Assembly: GCA_951799405.1 (NCBI GenBank)
Contig: OX637332.1
Span: 2,051,001-2,115,000 of the forward strand
Source of the DNA: Agapetus fuscipes
Lineage: Eukaryota; Arthropoda; Insecta; Trichoptera; Glossosomatidae
DNA: 64,000 nt
Direction of reading: 5' to 3'
Shown here: positions 1 through 9,757 of the stretch, piece by piece
How the letters are laid out: every line of letters starts with the position of its first letter
How positions within the stretch are numbered: position 1 is the stretch's first letter
Made by a program: the position numbers and the translations under genes
The notes under the pieces: generated by a model
What the model was told of the DNA's origin: nothing
The model's input: only the letters and a program-made list of their open reading frames with translations
Database searches by the model: none

Positions 1-92
1 GAGTACCAGTCCCTCGTGAGCTGGGAAACCCCCACTTCAAATGAAGTTGTTGGCGTAAGGCCGGCCCCCTTACCTGTAAAGTAAATAGGTAG
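1..92 (+). repeat. SINE-B 3' part, cut by window start
   Basis: Matches the distal body of SINE-B (GAGTACCAG to GGCCGGCCCCCTTACCTG, then AAATAGG). The tRNA-like head would lie before position 1. Confidence 0.75.
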
Positions 93-99
93 GTAATAT

Positions 100-235
100 A
101 TGGTAAAAGACGCATTAAAGCTTGATATCGAGATTTAAAATTTAAGTTCAATCAGAGCAATATCAAATGAGTCATTTTAAAGGAATGGGAAAAAATTCTG
201 AAATGTTCTTATAGATTTTAGTGATGAGATATTCA
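100..235 (+). repeat. dispersed repeat fragment shared with 40865-40965
   Basis: The block TCAAATGAGTCATTTTAAAG with its flank is found again near 40917-40950 as TCAAATGAGTTATTTTTAAA plus GGAATGGGA. Family unknown; no coding potential. Confidence 0.45.
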
Positions 236-240
236 GCGTC

Positions 241-350
241 ATAACAAAAAGAGAGAGTGCATGAAAAAGATAATGACTCTGAATGAAATGAAAAAAGTAT
301 GTAAGGACCGAAAGAAATGGCGGTTGATTTGCAACAATGGTGTTAGGGCA
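241..350 (+). pseudogene. LINE-Q reverse transcriptase C-terminal fragment
   Basis: Reads through KRESA.KR.. to MTLNEMKKVCKDRKKWRLIC, the extreme C-terminus of the LINE-Q polyprotein. It is followed by about 70 bp of AT-rich 3' UTR and a TailA unit from 424. Confidence 0.7.
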
Positions 351-423
351 TTAATTTTAAGTTTCATTTTATTTTTACTTTTTATTTTAAATTGAAGTTC
401 TCGAAGTTATAATTTTTTGTGCT

Positions 424-590
424 CCTTGACTGATATGAGGCTGACATCCGTGCTGTAAAAATAGGTTCACTTTTGCCAATGCCACCCCGGTTTCAGGGAA
501 AGGCGGCAGGAGTTGCAAGGTTTATGTTCATTTGAGATTGGGTTTTTATATTGTAGGTCCACATGCGGCATGTGTGAGCGCAAAATTATG
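424..590 (+). repeat. TailA copy, 3'-truncated
   Basis: Starts TTGACTGATATGAGGCTGAC and runs to the TGTGAGCGCAAAATTATG block, where another dispersed repeat begins. Belongs to the older CACCCCGGTTTCAGGG subfamily. Confidence 0.75.
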
Positions 591-755
591 TTTTTTCTTA
601 AGTTGTGTAGAAGTGATTCTCAAGATAATTTAATCGAAAGGTCATGTTTGAATCAAATCGCAGAAAAGCCAAACAAACACTGAGGGGACGAACAGATATT
701 AAATTATTAATGAAAAAAAAACCTCAAACTCTAAATTGCCGTGCTGTGTTTTGAT
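585..755 (+). repeat. dispersed repeat U1 fragment
   Basis: Shares TTCTTAAGTTGTGTAGAAG, GATTCTCAAGA and the GAATCAAAT blocks with 22150-22300, and in reverse with 60970-61130. No ORF; class unknown. Confidence 0.5.
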
Positions 756-1096
756 GATAACTTTAAAGGCCGAAGATGTTTATGGACCGGGATGAAGTTT
801 GGTACATTGTATGATGAATTTCATTTGATTTTTGATGAGCTTTACTAAAGAGAGTCGAGAAAAAGTGCAATACTGCATTTACGACTGTCTGCAAGTGATC
901 CCACCGTTGCTTTATGGCCGGTCGGCTGGAGTCAGTACCGTCTCGCATGCCGCCCACAAAACAACACTCATGCGTGGCATTCTTGCATGTGTGTTTAACA
1001 TTCGCAAGCAATCGATCTTGAAGACAAAAGCAGAGCAAGCACGAAATGTCTTTGCCTAAATAAATAAAACGATTTATGCTCCCTCTAAAATGATTG

Positions 1097-1379
1097 ACCG
1101 GTCCGTAGTTTAGTGGTAACACTTCGGACTGTGAATGGAAGGTTGTGGGTTCGAATCCCGGTGGAGCAAAAAAAATATACCATTTATATCAGTCGGTGTT
1201 ATAGCCGCGGGGATCAAGACAGGTTATTTGGAACCGGATAACGCTGGTTCGAATCCCGCGACGATAACTTCGACACTGGTTCAACAGATGCCGTTGCATA
1301 CACACAAGCTTCTGCTTTCGCATGAAGACAACTGGCCAGGTAACATAGGTTGGTGGATTGCATTCCTTTCCACAAATCT

Positions 1380-1411
<32 letters not shown>

Positions 1412-1715
1412 CAAATTTGCTCTTCGCTGGGTTGAAAAATTCATAAAACTTAACCAATGACCGGTCACCAAAGGTCCATCCAGCCTTACAGCAAGTGGGT
1501 ATTGCTTAAGAATTGGCGCTTTGTAGCGACGACGACCAAGCTCGTAAAAAGGTCGATAGCTCAATTGGTAGAATGCTTGCAATCCATGCCGCGAGCAAGG
1601 GTTCGAACTCGAGGTTTACTCAGCCTTCACAAGAAATGAGAACCAGCCCCCCCGGGAGCTGGAAAACCCCCACTTCAATTGAAAGTGTTTGGTGTGAGGC
1701 TTAATCCTTCGTAAT
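1097..1715 (+). repeat. SINE-C/SINE-B heterodimer, interrupted by SINE-L
   Basis: SINE-C head at 1097-1175 with A-box-like TAGTTTAGTGGTAACAC and B-box GGGTTCGAATCCCGG. The body resumes at 1413 (CTCTTCGCTGGGTTGAAAAA, then ACCGGTCACCAAAGGTCCAT) and is fused at 1552 to a second tRNA-like head GTCGATAGCTCAATTGGTAG of SINE-B. The gap 1190-1412 is a separate SINE-L insertion. Confidence 0.8.
1186..1412 (+). repeat. SINE-L (Leu/Ser-tRNA-like head) with T-rich tail
   Basis: Head GTCGGTGTTATAGCCGCGGG with B-box GGTTCGAATCCCG, then AACTGGCCAGG and GGTTGGTGGATTGCATTCCT, ending in about 31 T at 1381-1411. It sits inside the SINE-C unit at its ATTTATAT site, so it is the younger insertion. Confidence 0.75.
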
Positions 1716-1726
1716 TTTAATTGAAA

Positions 1727-1845
1727 AACTATGATTTCGTGCAAACGCCGTCATCTCCAACTGGTGTTGTCGTTTTACAAGTTTACAAGTTTATTTTTCT
1801 CGAAATCATCGCGTAAAGAGTTGACGGCGTTTGCATTTATACGAC
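1727..1845. repeat. short inverted repeat
   Basis: GCAAACGCCGTCA near 1743 is matched by TGACGGCGTTTGC near 1822, with a loop of about 65 bp. Possibly a small fold-back element; no family assigned. Confidence 0.4.
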
Positions 1846-2049
1846 TCATCTAGTATAAAGGTGACGCATTAAATATTGCGTCAGGACTGTAAGATGCTCA
1901 TTCAAACACGCCATGCAGTGATATCAAGAACGCCGAGTGTCGAATGAACATTCATTATCGTCTCTCATGGTAAACTCTCATAATACGCTAGAGGTACTAA
2001 GTCGTATTTTATAATTGCTTGCTTTTTGCGACCAAAAGGACGTGGGAAA

Positions 2050-2345
2050 CGAGAAAAAACTATTTTCAAAGAAAGGCGGCAGAAGTTGCAGAATTTACGT
2101 ATGTTGATGTATCTACATACATTGTCAAAGTACTTATTTTATGTCAAAAAAAAAAACGTAAAATGCAAGTTACCTCGTACCGATGAAGGTGGATGTAGAT
2201 CCTTTTAATTTTTACAGGAAAGGGAACATACCTTATGCCTTAAAATACGTCACTTGATTTGAGGGTGTCCCTGCCCCGAGAGGCAGGTTCTAATTTCTTT
2301 TGCAGGCTGTGGAAACCTTGCCGGTACTTAATTTTTGGCAGGGGC
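2050..2345. repeat. TailA and SINE-B fragments
   Basis: 2070-2105 resembles the middle of TailA (AAAGGCGGCAGAAGTTGCA, plus). 2272-2340 is a minus-strand SINE-B piece (GAGAGGCAGGTTCTAATTTC to TTGCCGGTACTTAATTTTTG). Both are old and degraded. Confidence 0.5.
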
Positions 2346-2484
2346 GATCATAGGAATTCAGATCTAGTTCGGCAACTTCTAGGTTTTGGGCGGTTTTCAA
2401 AACAACGGGATTGACACTCCCAAACAATAAAAAAACGTTTTTTTTCATATTCCATACAACCAGTGGCATTTACAATTTAATTAA

Positions 2485-2640
2485 GCCTGTAACTGTAACT
2501 GTATCCTGCCGCCGTTCCACTAGGGGTGGCCGGTACCTCCGCAGATGCGCCTCCACTTTTTTCTGTCTTTACAAACCACTTTCATTTCCTCAATATTCAT
2601 CACCTTTTTCATACATACTCTTCTCTTATTCTCACTAAGC
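2485..2640 (-). pseudogene. LINE-Q 3' end, (ACAGTT)-tailed subtype
   Basis: Minus-strand reading gives the KKVMN.EEMKVVCKDRKKW-like terminus, then the CACCCCTAGTGGAACGGCGG non-coding 3' end and a short TACAGTTACAGT tail. This subtype lacks a TailA unit. Confidence 0.65.
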
Positions 2641-2644
2641 CAAA

Positions 2645-4159
2645 AACCGAAAAACCCATACTTCCAGCAAAACCTGTCGGAAAAATAGCAATTATCTGAA
2701 AGCGATGTTAAGACACAAATAACAGAGCCCCTTCATGTATAAAACTGAAATAATTTTTACTATAATTATAACTACGCAGTTAAAAAAAATAATCGGATAT
2801 TACAGGAACCATTTTAAGAGAACTTACCTTATTTTCAAATCATCAAGATCAAGAAAAATTAAAATAGCTCTGTAGTTATAATTATTGTAAATATGTCAAA
2901 CGACTGTTATTCCAACCTAAACGTTACAATGAAATAATATTGTATAAGTTGTCTTAAATAAATAACCGCCGTGGTTTTTTCTTGCCGTTTCAGACGGGCC
3001 TTTTAAGTAAATATGAAACTCTTACCTCAATCTCTAGCATGAGTTGTTCTTGTTCCACGACACTTAAAAATTAATAATGAAAAGCTTAGTGAAAGCCGTC
3101 TGAGCCACATCAAATAACAGAGTAAATGATTGATTAAAAAGACAAGTCAATAACGATAGGTACTTGAAGTGGCCTTAAGAAAGCCCATTTTTCTCAATTC
3201 TTCCAAACACACTCGACCGATTAACCGTTTTCTGGATTTGTCATCTGGATTAAAGTCGGTGTTGATCGTCTTTTTGTCATCACTTGCATTTTATCGTTTA
3301 AAGTAAGCTTAGAAAACGAACCAAATTTAATTGTTAGAAAGCACACACTTCCCGTACAATTTTCACAACTGAAGTTATCCATTGTAATAATTAAGTTTCA
3401 CAATAAATCACGAAAACAATCACGGACGTCAAAAACAACGCGCGCGTACTGAGAAGAATTTGACAGACTGAATAAGAAGTTAAATTTCACACACTTCATT
3501 TTTGCATCTCTTTCATATATATTAGCAGTCTATTTCTATCTCTTCTCCTAACGACGTAAGTGCGTTTCCAATTATTGTCTTTTGACTCAGGCTCGCCTGC
3601 ATTTGAAGCGTACAGACAGTGGTCACGTGTGGAAGTGTGTGTGGCAATTTTGTGTATGTATGCCCCGCTCAGTACGGCGAGTCAGTTGTAAACTTCGTTG
3701 CCGGAGAAGGTAGGACAGAGTCCATGCGCCGCGCTTAGCGTATTGCATGCGCGAAAACGGTAGGCGCTAACTTACAAATGTCCTATTACGTGCTACGAAA
3801 ATTGTCTATCTTTTAGGCGTCGATGAATATTGTTTCTTATTAAAATTATTGTTACAAAAATATGTTTTCTTATCTAAAAAGTAAGTTCGGCAAGGTCTAA
3901 AGGTCTTTATGATATGTACGCCACTGATTTTTGGGTTTAAAATAAAAACTGAAATGGGAAATAATTGCTGAGAGCGTTGGTGGGTGTTTGTCATTGAAAT
4001 TATGTTGGTGAAATTGTGAAGGCATGGGTTATACACAGTTATGTTAAAATTTGAAAACTTTGACTATTGATTTTTAATGAGTATTGTTTTTACATTTTTT
4101 CATAAATTAATAATATATTATATTAACACTTATTCTACACGTTTTTTTTTAAGAATATT
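2645..4159. other. Awh 3' flank, AT-rich, repeat-poor
   Basis: Contains the Awh 3' UTR (minus strand) and downstream DNA. No recognisable gene or dispersed repeat was found. A GC-richer patch at 3590-3770 with CpG dinucleotides stands out and has no coding pattern. Confidence 0.5.
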
Positions 4160-4221
4160 TCAAACTTCGCTCTGCATGCAATGTATGGTGGAGTCTTCGG
4201 ACAGTTCGTCCATGGAGGAAT
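4160..4221 (-). CDS. Awh: Arrowhead, terminal coding exon with stop
   Basis: Last coding exon, only 62 nt. The acceptor TTTCTTTCTAG|ATTCC supplies AT to the G left by the previous exon, creating Asp in D-SSMDELSEDSTIHCMQSEV followed by TGA at 4162-4160. The SSMDELS.DS..HCM..EV ending is the conserved Awh C-terminus, and the phase is exactly that required by the preceding exon. The exon is too short for ordinary ORF finding. A weak candidate poly(A) signal (ATTAAA on the minus strand, 4078-4073) lies about 80 bp downstream; no AATAAA was seen closer. Confidence 0.88.
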
Positions 4222-4398
4222 CTAGAAAGAAAAATATATATATAAATAAAAGTGGCATTAGTTTTAATTCAAGAAACATTTTAAATGATTTCCTAATTTA
4301 ATATTTTAAAATATGTAAACATTATAAAATGACAAAAAAAACAATTTAGATTTTTTTTAATTACGAGACATTAAAATCAATTTGTAAATCGTCTACAG

Positions 4399-4513
4399 CA
4401 GGGGTGCCCATGCTTGCAAAAACCTACAGTTTTAAAGTCGATCACTGAAATTTTTCGATATCCTCTATGATCGACTTTAAAACCTTTCGCGATCGACCGT
4501 GTGGGCACCTCTG
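4399..4513. mobile_element. hAT-type MITE with 8-bp target duplication
   Basis: Terminal repeats CAGGGGTGCCCA and TGGGCACCTCTG (one mismatch) are flanked by perfect GTCTACAG duplications at 4391-4398 and 4514-4521. An internal inverted repeat (GTCGATCA and TGATCGAC) is present. It is 115 bp and non-coding, lying in the last Awh intron. Confidence 0.88.
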
Positions 4514-4599
4514 GTCTACAGTGTCTGATCTTTGAAGGGCGCTTTTTTAACTTTAAATTTTACTAATGATGATAAAAAATAAAGATAAAGAGGACCCAG

Positions 4600-4875
4600 G
4601 GTCCATCTTTCGAGAGGACTGTGGACGTCCTTAAAAAAGAGAGCTAGGCCGTTTCAACTCCTTGCTGCACAGATGGGGATTAGCTCCATCTCCAGGGTAT
4701 GACTGTTAGGCGGAAAACCAGACTGTCTAGCACATAGTGGAGGAGTGCCCCATCAGAAGACACCCTCCTGGCCTGAAAGACCTCCATGAAGCCACGCCAG
4801 GAGCAGGGAAGTGGACAGAGGGCCCCATGGGCAATATATTTGTTACGCTTGCGGGCCACACGCAAATACAAGTAA
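4600..4875 (+). pseudogene. non-LTR reverse transcriptase 3' fragment
   Basis: With interruptions the plus strand reads LNSLLHRWGLAPSPGYDC, then QTV*HIVEECPIRRHPPGLK and DLHEATPGAGKWTEG. This is the Zn-knuckle-like tail (Cys-His ... Cys-Pro) typical of RT proteins of non-LTR elements. Stops and a frame break show it is dead. It lies antisense in the last Awh intron. Confidence 0.7.
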
Positions 4876-5104
4876 GTACGTATTATTATTTAAATCAAAT
4901 ATGAGTACATATACGATTCTGATAAAACATTGAGATATCATATCGACGGTTAAAAGGCAATAACTTTTTAAGCGACAAATACTAAATAGTTCAGGAGAGC
5001 AGTTTAAAGTTTGAGATTGCAGAAAAATGGCATGACTTTTTTATTTGTTTATCATATCGTTAAAATCAAAACAACTCTAAAATTAAAAAAAAAGGCATTT
5101 ATTC

Positions 5105-5335
5105 GCATTCCTATTAATGAGGTTTTACGTTTTTTTATGTTGCAAGCGCCTTTAGGACAGAAAAGGCTAAAATCTTGTCGGTTACAACAAAACCATACTT
5201 CGGAAACGCAGTCGTTTGATTGGGCATAAACAACAAAAAAATCATCGTAGAGCTATGGGAGTTAGCGCATTAGAAAGAGCAGAAAATTTTAAGTAGGAAA
5301 GCATTCATAACTCATTTTTGACCAAAACGTCGCTT
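5105..5335 (+). repeat. dispersed repeat, second copy inverted at 25310-25560
   Basis: Blocks AAGCGCCTTTAGGACAGAAA, GTTACAACAAAACCATACTT, GCATAAACAAC and AGCTATGGGAGTTAGCGCAT recur in reverse orientation at 25310-25560. Related GCATAAACAACGGAAG words recur at 5520 and 5682. Non-coding; probably part of a larger unrecognised element. Confidence 0.6.
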
Positions 5336-5880
5336 ATTTCCTTTTTACCGTCGATATCTTCTATATGTGATGGTTTATAATAATAATATTTGGACAATTT
5401 TATAAAGTGGCGCGGAGTTTAGTGGCACTAGGCCGCTTAAAACCCCGTTTCAGGTTTTAGTTTAATGTTCTGATTTCTGCCAATATGACAGACTGTAACT
5501 TATTTCTGTACCTTAGAGCATAAACAACGGAAGTCCACTTTTTTGCGTTTTTGAGTTAATGATGCAGAAATTATTATAATTAACTGTTCTATATGTGGTA
5601 AAAATATTGGAGTCCTCGGACTCATAGTTACTGAGATATCAAGTGTAATAAATATGGGATGCACATATAAATGCGAGCATAAACCACGGAAGTTTTACAT
5701 ACGTTATTTACATTACTTCACATTAAATAAATATCGATAGAAAAAGATAAACAGTTTTTACAGATCAAAAATATCTCGTCTAGTTTAGAAGTTATGATGG
5801 TTTTTAAAAGTGCACATTTTCACTAAAAATCGTCTCCTGCACATTTTACTAAATGTGACTACCGTTGTGTATGCTCTAAG

Positions 5881-6733
5881 GCTAAGGCCCTCAACCCGCG
5901 GCCCTCGGGCCTCATGTGGCCCGCCAGCTAATTTCTTGCGGCCCGCGGCCACCAGAGGCTAAAAAAATAAAATATCGCGCCCAGTGATATGCGATATATA
6001 CGAATACGAGCACTTTTTTTTCGGAGTTCTCGGTGTTTTTTGTGTCATTTTGATTCTTTTCATTGCACTACTCACAGGGGGGACCACAAGAAGGTTCGGC
6101 ACATTCACCCCCAGTAGATTTACTCAAAAAAGAGTTTCAATCGAGGTTTTCTGACTTCAGAGATAGTGAAAAATACATCAGTCTCTTTGCCCGACCAGTC
6201 GGTGTATCCGTTGAAGACATGCCGGAAAATTTTCAGATGGAGGTTATAGATGTGCAGTGTAATTCGAAATTGAAAGACAAGTTCGACGTGGGTGTTTTTG
6301 ATTTCTATGCAAAATGTGTCGATCACAACTCGTTTCCTGAAATCCGAAAAAATGCCATGAAAATGATTTCATTGTTTGGGAGCACATATGTGTGTGAGCA
6401 GCTGTTTTCTCGTATGAAGTATGTGAAATCGACAACAAGGTCGAGAATTACAGATGCACATCTGGAAGCTAGTCTGCGGGTTGCAACCACAAAAATGAAA
6501 AAAAATATTAAACTTGTAAAAATAAACAATGTCAAAAATCACATTGATTGACTTTAATTAACCAATAAAGATTGACTTTAATTAACCAATAAAGATTATT
6601 GAAATTTGAAATTACGAGTATGCATGTCTTTTATTTTATTGATTAGGTGGTAAAGTGTCGTGAAAAGTTGTGGCCCTTCGGACGATGTGAAATCGATGTT
6701 TGGCCCTTGCACTAAAAAAGGTTGAAGACCCCT
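5881..6733 (+). mobile_element. hAT element, internally deleted, with transposase C-terminus
   Basis: Flanked by perfect 8-bp duplications GCTCTAAG at 5873-5880 and 6734-6741. Imperfect terminal repeats share TCAACC and GGCCC blocks (AAGGCCCTCAACCCGCGGCC against AGGGGTCTTCAACCTTTTTT). An open stretch at 6063-6551 encodes the C-terminal dimerisation region of a hAT transposase: FGSTYVCEQLFSRMKYVKST, then RSRITDAHLEASLRVATT. The DDE core and zinc finger are missing, so it is a deletion derivative. It sits in the last Awh intron, 36 bp from the exon 4 donor. Confidence 0.88.
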
Positions 6734-6777
6734 GCTCTAAGGTACAGATTTATGGAATAACGCTTCTTGTGACTCAC

Positions 6778-6873
6778 CTAGCGGTGCAAACGACTGCTTA
6801 TTCTGGAACGAGTAGGTCAGATGCAGGTTGATGTGCCGTCCAAAGCCCACAGGGTCTCCGTCGCGGGATAGCA
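6778..6873 (-). CDS. Awh: Arrowhead, post-homeodomain exon (HINLHLTYSFQN motif)
   Basis: Fourth visible exon (96 nt) with acceptor GGTTTTCAG|TGCT and donor CTAG|GTGAGT, phase 1 in and out, so it joins the homeodomain exon in frame. It encodes MLSRDGDPVGFGRHINLHLT and continues YSFQNKQSFAPL. The RHINL.LTYSFQN block is a conserved segment C-terminal to the homeodomain in insect Awh. The 3' terminal repeat and target duplication of a hAT insertion lie 36 bp beyond the donor. A further small exon between this one and the last cannot be excluded, because the Drosophila protein is a little longer here. Confidence 0.9.
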
Positions 6874-7109
6874 CTGAAAACCACAACCAGTCAAACATAC
6901 TGTTCGCAAAAAAATCGCAATCATTTACAAAGCAATGCAATTTTCATTAACATCCAAGGAGAGATTGGGCGAGGAAGGACTCTAGGATATCTTTCGATCT
7001 ATCTATTACCAACAAGGAAATATTTTTAGAATTATTATCTTATTCAACGCAAGTCCACAAACAGAAGTGCTATACTGCTCAATTCCTTGCTACCTTAAGG
7101 CGACAAAAT

Positions 7110-7338
7110 AGCGATTCTAAATCTAAATCTAAGCTGCAAAGATATGTATCATTTGAGATTCATATTAAATGCATTCCCACGAGCAGACACGCATAATTTC
7201 GCACTCACACATGCCGCGTGTGGACCTACAATATAATAAACCAAATCTCAAATGAACATAAGCCCTGCAACTCTTGCCGACCTTCCCTGAAGCAGGGGTG
7301 ACATTGGCAAAGTGAACCATTTTTTACAGTATGGCGAT
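7110..7338 (-). repeat. TailA copy
   Basis: Minus-oriented; tail TAAATCTAAATCTAAGCTGC at the left, body through GAACCATTTTTTACAGTATG. Its 5' end is lost after the TGGTCAGCC-equivalent. Confidence 0.85.
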
Positions 7339-7539
7339 TCATATCCATAAATAAGGTGTACTGTTTTATTTCTATTTTGGAGCTCTTTGGCAAGCGCTAG
7401 CAAGCTCCGACTTGGATTATATCCAAAGTGTAAGAACTTTAGCAGAATAGCGCTTCATGTCTAAGCTTGCGTTTTTCTTTTTTCAAATAAAGTTTTAAAC
7501 ATTCACTTTCAAGGTCTGTGTTAGATGACATAGTATTTC

Positions 7540-7806
7540 TCGGGTTAGACAATGTTCTATTTGCAGTGATTTTGTCTTCCGACGTTTCGTTCCCTCGGAA
7601 TGTGAACATTTTCAATGCTCGAAATAAAAGCGAAGAAACACGGCATAAATAAGAGTAGCATAAACATCCAACTACTTGCTAAAAGCAAACGGTGTATAAA
7701 GGTGCCCCGTCGCTTCGAGTCTTGAAAATGTTCCACGCTCGAGAGAACGAAATGTCGGCAAACAAAATTACTGCAATAGAACATGGTCTAACCCGAGAAA
7801 AACTAT
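7540..7806. repeat. fold-back element with ~90-bp imperfect arms
   Basis: Left arm TCTCGGGTTAGACAATGTTC to TTTTCAATGCTCGAA pairs with right arm TTCGAGTCTTGAAAATGTTC to GAACATGGTCTAACCCGAGA. Each arm carries a stem followed by GAAA (CGACGTTTCGTTCC on the plus strand and GAGAACGAAATGTCGG), discussed in the findings. Confidence 0.7.
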
Positions 7807-8167
7807 AACAATTAAGCGTGTCTGTTTGCACGCGTGCATTAAATATGTATGAATCTTAAATGTGAATATGTATGTATATCTCCACAACTTAGATTAAATA
7901 TATTATGGATACCTACACATTTGTTGCGTGCTTTTTTATTTGTTGATTTTAATTTGACAAAAAAAAACTAAATCAATAAGGTTGTTCAATAAGTCAACAC
8001 AAACTGAATTTCAATCCAGTGTTGATAAAAATAATAATATGCACCTCATCAATAGAGACCAAATCTGAGATAGAGTGATGGGGTAGAAATGGACTTGCGA
8101 GCTCTGGGCGTGACCAATTGTTGATGAGAGGTGATGGAGAGGGAAAAGTGGAGGAAACTCCTCGAGG

Positions 8168-8347
8168 AGACTTGGGCTTGAAGTCTCATCACCACGATAA
8201 TTCTTACCTACCGAATATCGGTAATATTTGTATAAAGACCTGTCAATCCAAGATGGCCGCAAGTAATCAGCTGATATGTATTTATACAAACATTACCGAT
8301 ATTCGGTAGGTAAGAATTACCGTGGTCATGAGACTTCCAGCCCAGGA
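8168..8347. repeat. palindromic MITE
   Basis: Arms of about 57-65 bp: CTTGGGCTTGAAGTCTCATC and ATTCTTACCTACCGAATATC are mirrored by GATATTCGGTAGGTAAGAAT and GAGACTTCCAGCCCAGG. The loop contains AAGATGGCCGCAAGTAATCA. A related element forms the core of the structure at 36799-37038. Confidence 0.8.
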
Positions 8348-8839
8348 CCTACACAGGGTTGAAGCGCCAATGATTATTATAGATTTGAATAAGTGATGGT
8401 ACATTTGAATTGTAAAAAAGTGAAATAGATTAGATTTATCTACGCAAAGCAAGTCTTTTATTAGTAGTTTAATTTACCTTGGTGAAGTATATTACCCATA
8501 CATTACGTAAAAATATGCTATAAAATTAATTGCGATGATTTCCATCGTCAGAGAAGCCTGACGAAGTACATCAATATATACTTCTACTCGTATATATATT
8601 AAACATATAGTTGAATGTTAATTTCAAAGTTAATATATTTCACCAAAACCATACATGCCAACTTTTGAAGAAGAAAAAACTGAAAATTTCATAGAAAATT
8701 TTCATTTTTTTTTGTTTTCGCCAATACGGAAAGCATTATTTTTCGCGCAAAGTAAAAATAAAACGTGAAAAATAAAATTACATACTCAGAAAGCGTTCAA
8801 GATATGAAACTCAACTCGTGAGGAAAAGCTTTGTTTATA

Positions 8840-9018
8840 AAGGTTGATATGAGGCTGACCACGCATACTGTAAAAAAATGGTTCACTTTGCCTATGTCAC
8901 CCCTTTTACAGGGAAGGTCGGCAAGAGTTGCAGGACTTATGTTCATTTGAGATTGGATATTTATACAGTAAGTTCACATGCGGCAACTTATAGGTGTCTG
9001 CTTGTGAAATTGCATTTT
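8840..9018 (+). repeat. TailA copy, 3'-truncated
   Basis: Runs from AGGTTGATATGAGGCTGACC to the GTGTCTGCTTGTGAAA block, where a SINE-C copy abuts it. Confidence 0.75.
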
Positions 9019-9210
9019 TCCTCCTGTGCAGGAGACACCCTAGAGTTCAGAGACTCTTAGGGTCTATGACACTTGTTGTAGTGCCACAGAGGTGTTGTTC
9101 CCGAGCTTGGTCGTCGCTACAAAGCGCCAATATCAAGCAAGACCCGGAAGAGCGTATTTTAAATATAAATGGTATTTTTTTGTGCACCACCGGGATTCAA
9201 ACCCACAAGT
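9019..9210 (-). repeat. SINE-C copy, single-headed form
   Basis: Minus-oriented. It has the alternative 3' end (CCTGTGCAGGAGACACCCTA, TTGTTGTAGTGCCACAGAGG), then GCTTGGTCGTCGCTACAAAG, and ends in a damaged head (ACCGGGATTCAAACCCACAA). Confidence 0.75.
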
Positions 9211-9235
9211 TTTTTATTTAATTTTTTTTTATTAT

Positions 9236-9500
9236 TATTTAATGCTTGCATTCCATGCCCAGAGCAAGGTTTTCGATCTCAAGGCTTACTCAGCCTTCAC
9301 AAGAAATGAGAAACAGCCCCAGTGGGATTCTGAGAAACCCCCACTTCAACTGAAAGTGTTTGGTGTGCGGCCGGCCCCCTTACACGTAAAAATAAATAGG
9401 TCCAGAATCGCCACATGCGACCCCTTCGGGGATAGCGCAGGCAAGTACCTAGTTACACTATACGTGTAGCTTAGTTGCGTAGATTAGATTGGATTAGATG
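9236..9500 (+). repeat. SINE-B copy, head truncated, tail beside Awh donor
   Basis: Begins in the head (GCTTGCATTCCATGCCCAGA) and runs through GGCCGGCCCCCTTAC, CGCCACATGCGACCCCTTCG and GTGTAGCTTAGTTGCG. It then has an ATTAGATT-type tail ending about 18 bp from the homeodomain-exon donor at 9517. Confidence 0.82.
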
Positions 9501-9517
9501 AAGGGTCTCCCACTCAC

Positions 9518-9757
9518 TCTGGCCCTTGGTCTTCCCGGTGTGCTGGTGCTTCTTCTGCCTGGCCCTGGAGTTTTGGAACCACACCTGCGTCACGCGCTTG
9601 CTGAGGCCCGTGACCTGCGCGATCCTCTCCAAGTCTTGGCCGTCAGGGTTGGAGTCCAGCTGGAAGTTGGCCTGCAGGACCTGCAGCTGCTCCTCCGTGA
9701 AAGTCGTGCGCACCCGCTTGGCCTTGTTCTTGTGGTAGCCCTCCGCGTCGCAGCCGT
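9518..9757 (-). CDS. Awh: Arrowhead LIM-homeobox factor, homeodomain exon
   Basis: Third visible exon (240 nt), acceptor CCCGGCAG|ACGG, donor CCAGA|GTGAGT, phase 1 at both ends. It starts [21 protein letters not shown], so the basic linker and the full 60-residue homeodomain sit in one exon. The recognition helix reads [15 protein letters not shown] with Gln at homeodomain position 50 and the invariant WFQN. The N-terminal arm is [19 protein letters not shown]. This matches Awh rather than apterous, Lim1 or Lim3. After the homeodomain come [12 protein letters not shown] and then the splice. A SINE tail ends only about 18 bp beyond the donor. Confidence 0.95.

Noticed and set aside
1135..1582. 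open readings of 103 and 122 codons
   Set aside because: They lie across three SINEs and a poly(T) run.
6063..6551. 162-codon host gene
   Set aside because: The C-terminal hAT dimerisation motif, terminal repeats and 8-bp duplications show a transposon remnant.
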